Source of the DNA: an uncultured Clostridium sp.
Lineage (GTDB): Bacteria; Bacillota; Clostridia; TANB77; CAG-508
Reading direction: 5' to 3'
DNA length: 64,000 nucleotides
NCBI GenBank assembly: GCA_945946655.1
Contig: CAMEWM010000001.1
Location: 68,365 to 132,364, forward strand
Shown here: one piece after another, positions 19,807 to 28,557 of the stretch
Layout: the number at the start of each line of letters is the position of its first letter
Numbering within the stretch: the first letter of the stretch is position 1
Made by a program: the position numbers and the translations under genes
The notes under the pieces: generated by a model
Told to the model about the DNA's origin: nothing
Databases searched by the model: none
What the model saw: the letters and a program-made list of their open reading frames with translations, nothing else

Positions 19807-20796
19807 CTAAATTGCAACTAATCCTATTATACAAGCTATTAGTGTAATTATACTGAATACTGAAACAATTGCATTTTCGTGCCATCCGCATAATTCAAAG
19901 TGATGATGTAACGGAGCCATTTTAAATACTCTCTTCCCAGTTCTCTTATAATGTAATACTTGTATAATATCTGATAGAGTTTCTAATACCGGTACTATTG
20001 CAATTAGTAATAATAATATTGGCATTTTTAGATATATTGCCATTACAGATACTGCTCCTCCTAAGAATAAAGATCCTGTATCTCCCATGAATACTTTTGC
20101 AGGATGTAAATTGAATATTAAAAATGCTAAGCATATACCTATTAAACTTGCTCCAAAAACAACTATTTCTTTTACTCCTAGTATGATTCCTATAACTGTT
20201 AAACAAGTTAAAATTATAGTTGTTACAGATGTACTTAATCCATCAATTCCATCTGTTAAGTTAATTGCATTTGTCGTTGCAAGCATTACTAATATTGTAA
20301 ATGGAATGTATATCCACATAGGTAAAATAACTGAAGTTTTTGCAAAAGGTATTATTATATCTGTTCCTATATTCATTACCTTAGTTATATATACTGTAAA
20401 TATTGTTGCAATAATAAGTAATCCTAGCATTTTATATCTTGGTTTTAATCCTTCTGTATTGTTCAATACTAACTTCTTAAAATCATCAATAAAACCTACT
20501 ATTCCGAATCCTACTGTTACTAATATTAAAGGTATTAAATTCTTTGCAACTAATTGTTCTCCCACATCTATTGATTTTGAATACTTAAAATATTCAATAC
20601 CTCCCATTATTAATATAGCAATTATCATTACTATACCCCCCATGGTTGGCGTTCCTTGTTTTTTTAGATGTGATTTAGGTCCATCATCTCTTTCATGTTG
20701 CCCTATTTTTTTTCTTCTTAAAATTGGTATCACTATTATAGATATTACAAATGCAATAGCAAAAGCTAGCATTAATATCTTTATTTGATATGCCAT
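19807..20796 (-). CDS. mraY: Phospho-N-acetylmuramoyl-pentapeptide transferase MraY
   Basis: MraY transfers phospho-MurNAc-pentapeptide to undecaprenyl phosphate, giving lipid I. The 329-residue protein has about ten membrane helices and the family motifs PKSHLKKQGTPTMGG (about 40-54), FIDDFKKLVLNNTEGL (about 104-119), NAINLTDGIDGL (about 175-186, with catalytic Asp residues) and the late MAPLHHHFELCGW. Length is normal. It is followed one base after murE on the same strand (start 20796, murE end 20798), so the two are translationally coupled. Confidence 0.97.
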   Translation of the reverse strand: MAYQIKILMLAFAIAFVISIIVIPILRRKKIGQHERDDGPKSHLKKQGTPTMGGIVMIIAILIMGGIEYFKYSKSIDVGEQLVAKNLIPLILVTVGFGIVGFIDDFKKLVLNNTEGLKPRYKMLGLLIIATIFTVYITKVMNIGTDIIIPFAKTSVILPMWIYIPFTILVMLATTNAINLTDGIDGLSTSVTTIILTCLTVIGIILGVKEIVVFGASLIGICLAFLIFNLHPAKVFMGDTGSLFLGGAVSVMAIYLKMPILLLLIAIVPVLETLSDIIQVLHYKRTGKRVFKMAPLHHHFELCGWHENAIVSVFSIITLIACIIGLVAI

Positions 20797-20797
20797 A

Positions 20798-22282
20798 TTA
20801 TATTTCTCCTTTGATTATTTGATTTACTATTATTCTTTCGTCAAATGGATGTTTTACTCCATTTATCTCCTGATATGGTTCATGTCCTTTTCCAGCTAAT
20901 ACTATAATATCTTTTTTCCCTGCCATATTTATTGCATATTTAATAGCTTCTATCCTATCTACTATACATACATATTTTCCCTTTGTCTTTTTTATTCCTA
21001 TTTCAATTTCATCAACTATCGACTGAGGATCTTCCGTTCTTGGATTGTCAGAAGTTATTATAGTAAAATCTGCTATTTTTCCTGATATTTCTCCCATTAT
21101 TGGTCTCTTACTTGTATCTCTATCTCCTCCACAACCAAATACAGAGATTACTCTTCCTCTTGTATATGATTTTACAGCATTTAAAATATTTTCTAAGCTT
21201 TCTGGGGAGTGAGCATAGTCAATCATTATAGTAAGATCTTTGCTATTATTTACAAGCTCTGATCTTCCAGGAACACGTACTTCTAATAATGCTTCCTTTA
21301 TACTGTCTGCCGAACAGCCTAGTTTTGTTGCTACACTAATTGCGGCTAAACTATTATATACACTAAATCTTCCTGGAATTCCAACTTTTACTCTTTCATT
21401 TTTTTCTCCTATCTTCACTTTGAAGTCTACATATGAATTAGTAATTGTTATATCTTTTGCAAGTAAATTGCAACTATTATCTATTCCATATGTTTTTATA
21501 TCACATTCTGGTACTAGTTTAGGTACTTTACATACTTGTAAATCATCAATATTTACAAATCCGCATTTACACATTTTAAACAATTTTAATTTTGATTCAA
21601 AATAATCTTGCATATCTGGATGTTCTTTTGGACTAATATGATCTTCTGAAAAATTTGTAAATACAGCTATATCAAAATCACATCCAGCAACTCTATTTAA
21701 TTTTAAACTTTGAGAAGATACCTCCATAACTACTGCCTTACATCCATCTTCTACCATTTGTGCAAAATATTGCTGTAATTCTATGCTCTCTGGTGTAGTT
21801 CTATCGCTATCCATTATCTTTCTATTTCCACTATAGATAGCAATGGTTCCTACTAACCCCGTCTTTATTCCTTGTTTTTCTAGAACTTCTTTTATCATAT
21901 ATGTTGTTGTTGTTTTTCCTTTTGTACCTGTAACACCAATTAATTTGAATTTTCTTGATGGGTTATCATAAAAATTACAAGAACATATAGCCATTGCATA
22001 TCTTGCATCAGGTACTACTAACAATGTTACATCCTCTGGTAAATTAATTGCTCTAATGTCTGTACTTTCATCTACTAAGATTGCCTTTGCGCCCTTTTCT
22101 ATAGCGCTAGAAATATATTGAGTTCCATCTGTAGTAAATCCTTTTATTGCAAAAAACAAGCTACCTTCTACTACCCTTCTAGAATCTTTCTCAATAGTTG
22201 TTATTTCTTTGTCGATTTCTCCTTTTGCTTTAATTCCTTCTAATCCTGCTAATATCTTTCTTAAATTCATAATTATTACCAT
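20798..22282 (-). CDS. murE: UDP-MurNAc-tripeptide synthetase MurE (meso-DAP type)
   Basis: MurE adds the third amino acid to the peptidoglycan stem peptide in the cytoplasm. The ATP-binding motif GVTGTKGKTTTTYM is near residue 115. The signature DNPRTEDP near residue 410 is the one that accompanies meso-diaminopimelate specificity. The length of 494 residues is typical. GGAGAGG lies immediately before the first ATG at 22282; the internal ATG four codons later is an alternative start. A promoter about 100 bases upstream suggests that murE-mraY-ftsW-murG can be transcribed independently of the mraZ end of the cluster. Confidence 0.96.
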   Translation of the reverse strand: MVIIMNLRKILAGLEGIKAKGEIDKEITTIEKDSRRVVEGSLFFAIKGFTTDGTQYISSAIEKGAKAILVDESTDIRAINLPEDVTLLVVPDARYAMAICSCNFYDNPSRKFKLIGVTGTKGKTTTTYMIKEVLEKQGIKTGLVGTIAIYSGNRKIMDSDRTTPESIELQQYFAQMVEDGCKAVVMEVSSQSLKLNRVAGCDFDIAVFTNFSEDHISPKEHPDMQDYFESKLKLFKMCKCGFVNIDDLQVCKVPKLVPECDIKTYGIDNSCNLLAKDITITNSYVDFKVKIGEKNERVKVGIPGRFSVYNSLAAISVATKLGCSADSIKEALLEVRVPGRSELVNNSKDLTIMIDYAHSPESLENILNAVKSYTRGRVISVFGCGGDRDTSKRPIMGEISGKIADFTIITSDNPRTEDPQSIVDEIEIGIKKTKGKYVCIVDRIEAIKYAINMAGKKDIIVLAGKGHEPYQEINGVKHPFDERIIVNQIIKGEI

Positions 22283-22358
22283 TCCTCTCCAGGCTTATGC
22301 CGGTTAATATTTACTTTAGCATATAGCAATCGCTATCGTTGCCAATTTTACTTTTAAC

Positions 22359-22387
22359 ATTATATAATTAAAAATTACTTTTGTATA
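22359..22387 (-). promoter_or_regulatory. Probable promoter for murE-mraY-ftsW-murG
   Basis: TATACA (22387-22382) and TATAAT (22364-22359) are 17 bases apart on the minus strand. The leader to murE is about 70 bases long and can form only a weak ATAGC/GCTAT hairpin. Confidence 0.6.
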
Positions 22388-22475
22388 GGGTTATCGCAAT
22401 TTTTTATCAATTTTTTCTATTACATTTTATTCGATTTGTGTGAAATTTAGAGCTCTTTTTATAAATTTTCAAATA

Positions 22476-22506
22476 AAAAAACTTTTACATATTGTAAAAG
22501 TTTTTT
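22476..22506 (-). terminator. Rho-independent terminator after the 22.5-23.0 kb gene
   Basis: The core stem 22482-22489 with 22493-22500 is extended by paired A and T runs. It overlaps the stop codon of the preceding gene and isolates murE from read-through. Confidence 0.8.
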
Positions 22507-22966
22507 ATCTTTCTGCATATTCTTCATTTACTTTTTTATCTCTTTGTAAATCAATATCTATATTTCCATCTAATACCGCGTCAATAAAAGTCTTTCTTTC
22601 TATTCCTACACTAGTCATCATTGCACTATCTTTATCTTCTCCAATCAATTCATCTATTGTAGCATCCACTCTTGTTCTTATCATTGCATTTGCACGTTGA
22701 CTATATGGATCAATTCTATGTTTTCTTTTTGGCAATCCATGTTGCTCCATTCTGCCTCTTAATAAGTCTTCATTTTCAGTAAAGTTCCCATCAAACAAAG
22801 ATAATATAGCTTCTCTTTTAGATTCTATTCTATCATATAATTGTTTTTCTGAAATTTCTTCGCCTTTCACTCTAAACTCTACTTGTAATGCTTTTTTTAA
22901 TCTTTGCCAAATAATCCTATCAATTTTTTTTACTTCAATTGCGTATTGTTCGCTAAGACTTTCCAT
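22505..22966 (-). CDS. Conserved-looking hypothetical protein inserted in the dcw cluster
   Basis: I do not recognise this acidic, helical, soluble 153-residue protein. It has no membrane segment or obvious motif. Its N-terminal 60 residues are rich in basic and aromatic residues (KIDRIIWQRLKKALQVEF), and the second half contains RMEQHGLPKRKHRIDPYSQ and an Asp-rich end. It has its own consensus promoter, a good AGAAGGAG ribosome site and its own terminator, so it is expressed independently of the cell-wall genes on either side. Confidence 0.75.
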   Translation of the reverse strand: MESLSEQYAIEVKKIDRIIWQRLKKALQVEFRVKGEEISEKQLYDRIESKREAILSLFDGNFTENEDLLRGRMEQHGLPKRKHRIDPYSQRANAMIRTRVDATIDELIGEDKDSAMMTSVGIERKTFIDAVLDGNIDIDLQRDKKVNEEYAER

Positions 22967-22996
22967 TTTCTTTCTCCTTCTACACTAAGTAGGCAC

Positions 22997-23025
22997 ATTA
23001 TAGCACATATATTTCACTTTTTCAA
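22997..23025 (-). promoter_or_regulatory. SigA-type promoter of the 22505-22966 gene
   Basis: TTGAAA (23025-23020) and TATAAT (23002-22997) are 17 bases apart on the minus strand and lie about 30 bases before the start codon. Confidence 0.8.
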
Positions 23026-23054
23026 ATTTTTTTACCTTTATTATTGTCGTTTTT

Positions 23055-23315
23055 TTATTTTTTATTAAAATTTCCAGCAACACTTTCAATTTCTTGTAAT
23101 TCAAATCTATATTTTTGCTCAACATTAGGATACTTATTATGGTCCACCTCACTTAAAAACATATCTAACGGTCTTACCCATAAACTTCCATCTCCATATA
23201 ATCTTCTGTATACTACCATTTTTTCCTTTGTTTCAGAATCATTAGCAATATCTTGTACTAAATAATAATCTCCCTTAAAATGTTTATAAATTCCATTAAT
23301 TTTTAATTCTCTCAT
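23055..23315 (-). CDS. DUF1653 domain protein
   Basis: The 86-residue protein matches the small DUF1653 family, recognisable from the run [35 protein letters not shown] and LWVRPLDMF. The fold is a compact all-beta domain, and the biochemical function is unknown. The start at 23315 follows AGGAGAAAATAT. It lies between spoVD (upstream) and the independent gene at 22505, about 90 bases after the spoVD stop. Confidence 0.9.
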   Translation of the reverse strand: MRELKINGIYKHFKGDYYLVQDIANDSETKEKMVVYRRLYGDGSLWVRPLDMFLSEVDHNKYPNVEQKYRFELQEIESVAGNFNKK

Positions 23316-23404
23316 ATATTTTCTCCTTTCAGTAGTTTTATATCACTTTTATTATAATAAATCAATTTTTATTTACACCTCTCTTATTTTAGCAAATCTA
23401 TAAG

Positions 23405-25550
23405 CTATTCATTTTTATAGACAATAACAGATGTCCCCTGTTTTATTTTTATTCCAGCTTTTGGTAATTGTTTTATTATCTTGTTATTCTCATCAAATTC
23501 TTCTTTAGCTTCTATTTTCAATCCAAGTTCATCTAGGGCCGTTTTTGCCTGATTTATACTCATTCCAACAAGATTTGGCACTTCAACTTCCTGCTTTTCT
23601 TCTTCATTATTCTTCTTTACTTCTAAATAAGGTAATACTTCTCCCAATACTTGAGAAGCTATAGGTGCTGCTACTCCCCCTCCTTGGTGTCCACCTTCCC
23701 CTGTAGGATTATATAATGTTATTAATATACAAACTTCTGGATCATTTATTGGAGCAACTCCAATAAATGATGTTACATACTTTCCTGTATTTACTCCATC
23801 TTCCGATGTTCCAGTTTTCCCTCCTATACTATATCCTTGTACTTGTGCATTTTTTCCAGTACCTTCTGCCACAACACTATGCATCATGCTAAGCATTTTT
23901 TGCGCTGTTTCTTCTGATATTACTCTATCCTTCTTTACAGTTTCTATATCACGCACTTCCCCTGTTTCTGAATTTATTATTTCTTTAACTACTCTTGGCT
24001 GAATATATGTTCCTCCATTTGCAATCGTCGATACCATTGTTATCATTTGTATCGGAGTAACCTCAAATCTTTGTCCAAAAGCTATAGTTCCGTAATTCTA
24101 CTGGCCCTACTTTCTTTTCGTTTAAAAATATTCCTGTTGCTTCTCCTGGCAAATCTATTCCTGTTTTTCTTAAGAATCCATATTTTCTCAAATACTCATA
24201 ATATTTAGTAACTCCTATTTTCTGTCCTAAACCTATAAACACAGGGTTACACGAATTCATGAGAGCTTGTCGTAAACTTTCCGGTCCGTGTGGTCTATAA
24301 TATCTCCAACACTTCATTTTCGTTCCAGCTACATCTATATATCCTGTACAGCAAAATTCTCCTTCTTTATCTGTGGATTCAACTATTCCCTCTTCTAGTG
24401 CTGTTGAGGCAGTTACTAGTTTAAAAGTAGATCCAGGTTCATATGTATCTGAAATCGCTTTATTTCTCCACATTGCCTGTAATGCATTAGACCTTTCTGT
24501 TGCACTCATAGAATCCCAATTTGCTCTTTGTTCTTCATTATTAATAGTATATGGATCATTTAAGTTAAAATCTGGATAGCTTGCAATCGCTAGGATATCC
24601 CCATTTTTAGGATTCATTATAATTATATTTCCACCATCTGTACAGACGTTGTCAATACAAGCTTCTTTCAAATATTTCTCAGCAATCCCCTGTATTGTTG
24701 CATCTATTGTTAATAATATATCGTTCCCATCCTTTGCAGGTTCATAACTTTCAGCTGTATCTGTAATATCTATCCCTTTTGCATCTGTCATTTTAAGTAT
24801 TTTGCCAGTTTCGCCACTTAGTTCATTATCATATTGGGCCTCAATTCCAGCTAAACCTTGATTATCACTTCCACAAAATCCAATAATTTGTGATGCTAAA
24901 TTATTATATGGATAAAATCTTTTTGTATCTTCGTCTATATTAATACCTGATGTTATTCCTTCTTGCTCCATCCACACACGTAACTCATTGGTCTTATCTT
25001 TTTCAACCTTTTTTGCTATAGTTTCTATTGCCGTCTTTTTACTAACTTTCTTTAATACTTTTTCATAATCAAGTTCAAATAATTCACTTAATTTTCTTGC
25101 TACTTTCTCTTTATTTTCAGTTATTATATTTAAAGGATTCACGGTTATTGTCTCAACACTACTACTCGTTGCTAAAATTATTTTTCCAGTAGTATCAAAT
25201 ATGGTTCCTCTTTTTGGATTAATTTTCCTATCTAATGTTTGCTGTAAATAAGCCATCTGCTTAAGCCCATCACCTTTTACAAATTGAATCCACGCAACTC
25301 TTACGGTTAAAGCTATAAATATCGTAGTAAACATAGCTAAAGCAAATATAATTCTTTTCTTTCTTGATATTTCTCCTTTTTTATTTAATTGATACTTTTT
25401 AGTTTTGCTATCTTTTTCCAGCCTTCTTCCAGCTATATTATCTTTTTTCTTTTTTCTGTTCAATAAACTTCTATTTAACTTTGCATCTTTGTTACTATTT
25501 AATTCTTTTTGTTTCAATTTTCTAATATTGAAATTTTTGTTTCTTTTCAT
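23405..25550 (-). CDS. spoVD: SpoVD/FtsI-type class B penicillin-binding protein with PASTA domain, +1 frameshift at CGG
   Basis: This transpeptidase cross-links septal or spore-cortex peptidoglycan. From ATG 25550 (after AGGTGA) it has a basic cytoplasmic N-terminus, one membrane helix (about residues 65-85), the PBP dimerisation domain and the active-site STFK in EPGSTFKLVTA (about 375). SCN lies in MNSCNPVFIG. The frame breaks at CGG 24092-24090 in VGPVEL. Dropping one base restores GTIAFGQRFEVTPIQM and then the KTGT motif and a C-terminal PASTA domain (about 650-712). The joined protein is about 714 residues, normal for SpoVD. A GTG three codons earlier overlaps the ribosome site and is rejected. 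A strong terminator separates it from ftsL, so it probably has its own promoter, fitting a sporulation role; a vegetative FtsI role is not excluded. Confidence 0.92.
24090..24092 (-). other. CGG +1 frameshift site in spoVD
   Basis: The minus strand reads GTA GAA TTA CGG AAC. The +1 reading TTA GGA ACT ATA GCT TTT GGA CAA restores the conserved TxAFGQ segment. CGG is codon 487. The zero frame ends nine codons later at 24063. Confidence 0.85.
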
Positions 25551-25621
25551 ATAAATCACCTATTTATATGTATTCAAAACCTTATTAAATATTGATAAAA
25601 AGATTAATTTTATAAAAAAAA

Positions 25622-25648
25622 TAGAGGATGCACATTTTATATCCTCTA
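25622..25648 (-). terminator. Rho-independent terminator between ftsL and spoVD
   Basis: An 8-bp stem, 25622-25629 with 25641-25648, has an 11-base loop and is followed on the minus strand by a run of seven T. It lies directly after ftsL and would uncouple spoVD from the mraZ-rsmH-ftsL transcript or attenuate it. Confidence 0.8.
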
Positions 25649-25651
25649 CCA

Positions 25652-26185
25652 TTATTTTATTATTTGCGTTAATTTTTCTAGGAGCCTATCAAACCAAGAC
25701 ATGTTATCATTTATGATTACTTCCTCAGAAGCAGGTTCAACATAGTCTTTTTTCTTCAAATCTAGATATATCTTTTGATTATTATCTAGTTTTTGCATTC
25801 CTAACTTATCTTCTGCTGCTTTTGCTACAGAACTTAAGTTCAGGCTGTTCTCTATACTTACTTTTAATTGTTCATTCTCTTTTTGAACTGCACTCACTTG
25901 CGATTTTATTGATTCTTTTTCATTATATTTTTCATTAATTAGTGAATTTCTATAACTTATGGTAAATAACATTGCAAAAGTTAACATTATATATGCAACT
26001 GGTTTATAATTATATTTATTTTTCTTTTTAGAGACTGGATTCTTGCTTACTTTTTTGTTAGTTGTTTGCTTTTTACTTACAGAACTCTTTTTCTTTTTAT
26101 ATGGATTCTTTTTTGGCTCATATTCTGGTTGTAATTTTCTTGGGCTAGTTTCATATTGATATCCATATGATTTATAATTTGCCAT
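25652..26185 (-). CDS. ftsL: FtsL-like septum-assembly protein
   Basis: This is a bitopic division protein that links FtsW/PBP activity to the divisome. The 177 residues comprise a long, lysine-rich cytoplasmic tail (1-65), one membrane helix (about 66-82, YIMLTFAMLFTISY), an extracytoplasmic coiled coil (about 88-118) and the family-like segment AEDKLGMQKLDNNQKIYLDL. Sequence identity within FtsL is always low, so the assignment rests on topology and on its place between rsmH and the PBP. It follows rsmH by 37 bases on the same strand. Confidence 0.85.
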   Translation of the reverse strand: MANYKSYGYQYETSPRKLQPEYEPKKNPYKKKKSSVSKKQTTNKKVSKNPVSKKKNKYNYKPVAYIMLTFAMLFTISYRNSLINEKYNEKESIKSQVSAVQKENEQLKVSIENSLNLSSVAKAAEDKLGMQKLDNNQKIYLDLKKKDYVEPASEEVIINDNMSWFDRLLEKLTQIIK

Positions 26186-26222
26186 AAGTTTTAATTCACC
26201 TCTTTTCTATCTTTCGAGTTTT

Positions 26223-27164
26223 TTAATTTATTTTCTCATGTTTCTCAAAAATTCTAAGTTTAGCACTCTTTGATCTAGGATTTTCATTTTTTTCATCTAC
26301 TGTTGCTTCTATTGGCTTTTTGTTTATTATTTTTCCAAATGATTTATAGTTGCATACACAATATGGTAAATCTTTCGGACATGTACATTGTCCTTGAGCT
26401 TCTATATATGCGTCTTTAACAGCTCTATCTTCTAGCGAATGAAATGTAATAACACATAATCTTCCGTTCTCGTTCAAACATTCGATAGACCTTAAAATAG
26501 TATCATATAATGGTTTTATTTCATTATTTACCTCTATTCTAATTGCTTGGAATGTTCTTTTTGCAGGATGTCCATCTTTTTGTTTAGATTTTGGAATGGA
26601 TTTCTCTATTATCTGCACTAATTCTTCTGTTGTCTCTATTTGCCTATTCTGTCTATATTTACAAATATTTTTTGCTATGTTTCTTGAAAATTTCTCTTCC
26701 CCATATTCATAAATAATATTTGCAAGTCTTTCTTCGTCATAATTATTAACAACATACTTTGCAGTTAAATCCTGAGTTCTATCCATTCTCATGTCTAATT
26801 CATTTTTTCCTAAATAGCTAAATCCTCTATTTCTCTCATCTAATTGGTACGACGAAACTCCTAGGTCTAATAATATTCCATCAACTTTTTCGACTCCTAA
26901 GTCATTTAAGATTTCTCTAATTTCATCATGATTTCCATGAACATATTTTACATTAGAATAATCTTTCAAATTTTCTTTAGCAGCTTCAAGAGCTTCTTCA
27001 TCTCTATCTATGCCTATTAGAGTTCCAACGGGTGATAGTCTCTTTGCTATTTCTTTACTATGACCTGCTCCCCCAATAGTTCCATCTACATATATTCCAT
27101 CAGGATTAATGTTCAATCCATCTATACATTCTTTTAACATTACTGGTATGTGTTTAAAGTCCAA
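26223..27164 (-). CDS. rsmH: 16S rRNA (cytosine-1402 N4)-methyltransferase RsmH
   Basis: RsmH (MraW) uses S-adenosylmethionine to methylate C1402 in the ribosomal P site. Motifs include HIPVMLKE at the N-terminus, the SAM-binding VDGTIGGAGHS, LDLGVSSYQLDERNRGFSY (about 105-125), KRTFQAIRIEVN and VITFHSLEDR. It is about 313 residues. The longest open frame starts at 27200, but GAGGAAAG at proper spacing before TTG 27164 makes the latter the likely start, giving the usual MDFKHIPVM beginning. It is separated from mraZ by an unusual 416-base repeat-rich spacer. Confidence 0.95.
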   Translation of the reverse strand: MDFKHIPVMLKECIDGLNINPDGIYVDGTIGGAGHSKEIAKRLSPVGTLIGIDRDEEALEAAKENLKDYSNVKYVHGNHDEIREILNDLGVEKVDGILLDLGVSSYQLDERNRGFSYLGKNELDMRMDRTQDLTAKYVVNNYDEERLANIIYEYGEEKFSRNIAKNICKYRQNRQIETTEELVQIIEKSIPKSKQKDGHPAKRTFQAIRIEVNNEIKPLYDTILRSIECLNENGRLCVITFHSLEDRAVKDAYIEAQGQCTCPKDLPYCVCNYKSFGKIINKKPIEATVDEKNENPRSKSAKLRIFEKHEKIN

Positions 27165-27195
27165 ATTTCTTTCCTCTAATCTAAAAATTTTATAT

Positions 27196-27236
27196 AGCAC
27201 AATCAGTTGGTATTATTCATACCAACTGTACGTGCT
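27196..27236 (-). other. Two-part hairpin in the rsmH leader
   Basis: AGCAC (27196-27200) pairs with GTGCT (27232-27236), and a perfect 10-bp stem, 27204-27213 with 27219-27228, lies inside it. It has no good T run, so it is more likely an RNA-processing or translation-control structure than a terminator. Confidence 0.55.
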
Positions 27237-27252
27237 ATCTTATTAAGCTTGT

Positions 27253-27553
27253 CTTTAGTATATAGGATTTCATTTGTTTACTCCGTCTTTTGTTACAATC
27301 AATAACTTTTTCTTTTGTATTAATTTATTACTTCTTTAGTAACTTAAATGAATTTAATCTTTTGAATTTTAGAAATTCTTTTGTACAGCATTTTAAAATT
27401 CAACCTTCTAAGATTTCATCTCTTGTTCTTCTTGTTTGTAGGTTAGATTTTTTCTTTAGTTGGATACTTTTTCTTTTGTTTAAATTTATCTTTTGTTCAC
27501 ATTTGACTTTAGTTTTTTATATTTTTTTCTTTTGTTTTTTCATTTTCTTTAGT
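27253..27553 (-). repeat. Eleven-copy heptamer repeat (plus strand CTTTWGT) in the mraZ-rsmH spacer
   Basis: CTTTWGT (ACWAAAG on the transcribed strand) starts at 27253, 27287, 27312, 27334, 27378, 27454, 27473, 27490, 27507, 27529 and 27547. Most copies are 17-34 bases apart. The spacer has no supported gene. It lies inside the probable mraZ-rsmH transcript. Confidence 0.75.
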
Positions 27554-27580
27554 TGAGACTATATAAACTTTTATTAAAAG

Positions 27581-28012
27581 TTATATACCAAGATCTTCCA
27601 TATTTTTTTCTATTTCTTCTATTGAAAGATTCTCTTCACTATTGTGTTCTGTCCATTTAGCTTTATCCCAAATTTCAATTCTTGTTCCAGCTCCTATTAT
27701 TGTTACATCCTTATCTAAATTGGCTACTTCACGAAGCTTACTAGCAATTAAAAATCTTCCTTGCTTGTCCAATTCACATTCTGTTGCTCCTGATAAAAAG
27801 AATCTTACAAAGTTTCTAGCATTTTTATTGGTAATTGGTAGTGTTTTTAGCTTGTCTTCGAATTTTTCCCATTCTGACATAGAAAATCCAAATAAACATC
27901 CATCTAATCCTGTTGTTATTATAAATTTTTCCCCCATGTCTTCTCTTAATTTTGCTGGCATTATTAATCTGCCTTTAGCATCTAGAGAATGGTCATATTC
28001 TCCTATTAACAC
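27581..28012 (-). CDS. mraZ: Transcriptional regulator MraZ
   Basis: MraZ is a DNA-binding regulator at the head of the division and cell-wall cluster. The 143-residue protein has the two AbrB-like swapped-hairpin repeats: YDHSLDAKGRLIMPAKLRE at residues 6-24 and ECELDKQGRFLIASKLRE at about 78-95, each with the DxxGR motif. It starts at GTG 28012 after GAGGTG. Upstream are four direct repeats at 10-bp spacing that resemble known MraZ boxes, so it is probably autoregulated. Confidence 0.96.
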   Translation of the reverse strand: MLIGEYDHSLDAKGRLIMPAKLREDMGEKFIITTGLDGCLFGFSMSEWEKFEDKLKTLPITNKNARNFVRFFLSGATECELDKQGRFLIASKLREVANLDKDVTIIGAGTRIEIWDKAKWTEHNSEENLSIEEIEKNMEDLGI

Positions 28013-28030
28013 TTTTATTCACCTCGCTAA

Positions 28031-28066
28031 CACTTTTCTACCACTTTGTACCACTTCTTACCACTT
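28031..28066 (-). promoter_or_regulatory. MraZ-box direct repeats
   Basis: AAGTGG (plus strand CCACTT) occurs at 28041, 28051 and 28061, with a weaker copy at 28031, on an exact 10-bp period. MraZ proteins bind direct repeats of this kind (GTGG-containing in Mollicutes, TGGG in E. coli). The boxes lie between the -10 and the mraZ start. Confidence 0.85.
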
Positions 28067-28073
28067 CAATTAA

Positions 28074-28102
28074 ATTTTAATACAAGAATTTAGAAAAATC
28101 AA
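28074..28102 (-). promoter_or_regulatory. SigA-type promoter of mraZ
   Basis: TTGATT (28102-28097) and TAAAAT (28079-28074) are 17 bases apart on the minus strand, immediately upstream of the MraZ boxes. Confidence 0.75.
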
Positions 28103-28194
28103 TACCTTTTTTAAAATTTTTTATAAATATTTTTTCTTATGCTTTTTACATATTTTTTTACATTTTTATCATAATAATATAAAGGATTATTTAT

Positions 28195-28542
28195 ATGTGG
28201 AAAAAAGTTATTATTGGCTTAATAGTTGGCTTTATAAGTGGTATGTTTGCTTCTGGTGGAGGTCTTTTATTGATTCCAGCATATACTTATTTGTTTAATT
28301 CTAATGAAAAAGAATCTAGAGCAACTGCTATATTTTGTATTCTTCCAATGGTTATAACCACAACTATCTTCTATGGTAGTTCAAATTATATAAACTGGAA
28401 AATTGGATTTTTATGTGCTATCGGAGGAATAATAGGAAGTTTTATCGGTTCTAGACTTCTAAAGGTTCTTAAAGGAAAATATTTAAAACTTTTATTTATT
28501 ATTTTCCTATTATATTCTGGAATAAAAATTATTTTCTTTTAG
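28195..28542 (+). CDS. TSUP (TauE/SafE) permease, half-size N-type subunit
   Basis: The 115-residue membrane protein matches one half of the TauE/SafE family of anion (sulfite, sulfonate) transporters. The N-terminal glycine-rich helix GLIVGFISGMFASGGGLLLIP is typical, and three further hydrophobic segments follow. Whole TSUP proteins have about 250 residues built from two such repeats. Here the second repeat is encoded by the next gene after 15 bases. The two presumably pair to form a transporter. The start has AAAGGA at 9-base spacing. It is divergent from mraZ. Confidence 0.85.
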   Translation: MWKKVIIGLIVGFISGMFASGGGLLLIPAYTYLFNSNEKESRATAIFCILPMVITTTIFYGSSNYINWKIGFLCAIGGIIGSFIGSRLLKVLKGKYLKLLFIIFLLYSGIKIIFF

Positions 28543-28557
28543 TTTAGGAGAAAATTT

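Noticed and set aside
20087-20788. Open frame of 233 codons opposite mraY
   Set aside because: It is antisense to a conserved gene, with no ribosome site and hydrophobic low-complexity translation.
27290-27556. Open frame of 88 codons in the mraZ-rsmH spacer
   Set aside because: The translation is a Phe/Leu artefact of the T-rich repeats, with no ribosome site.
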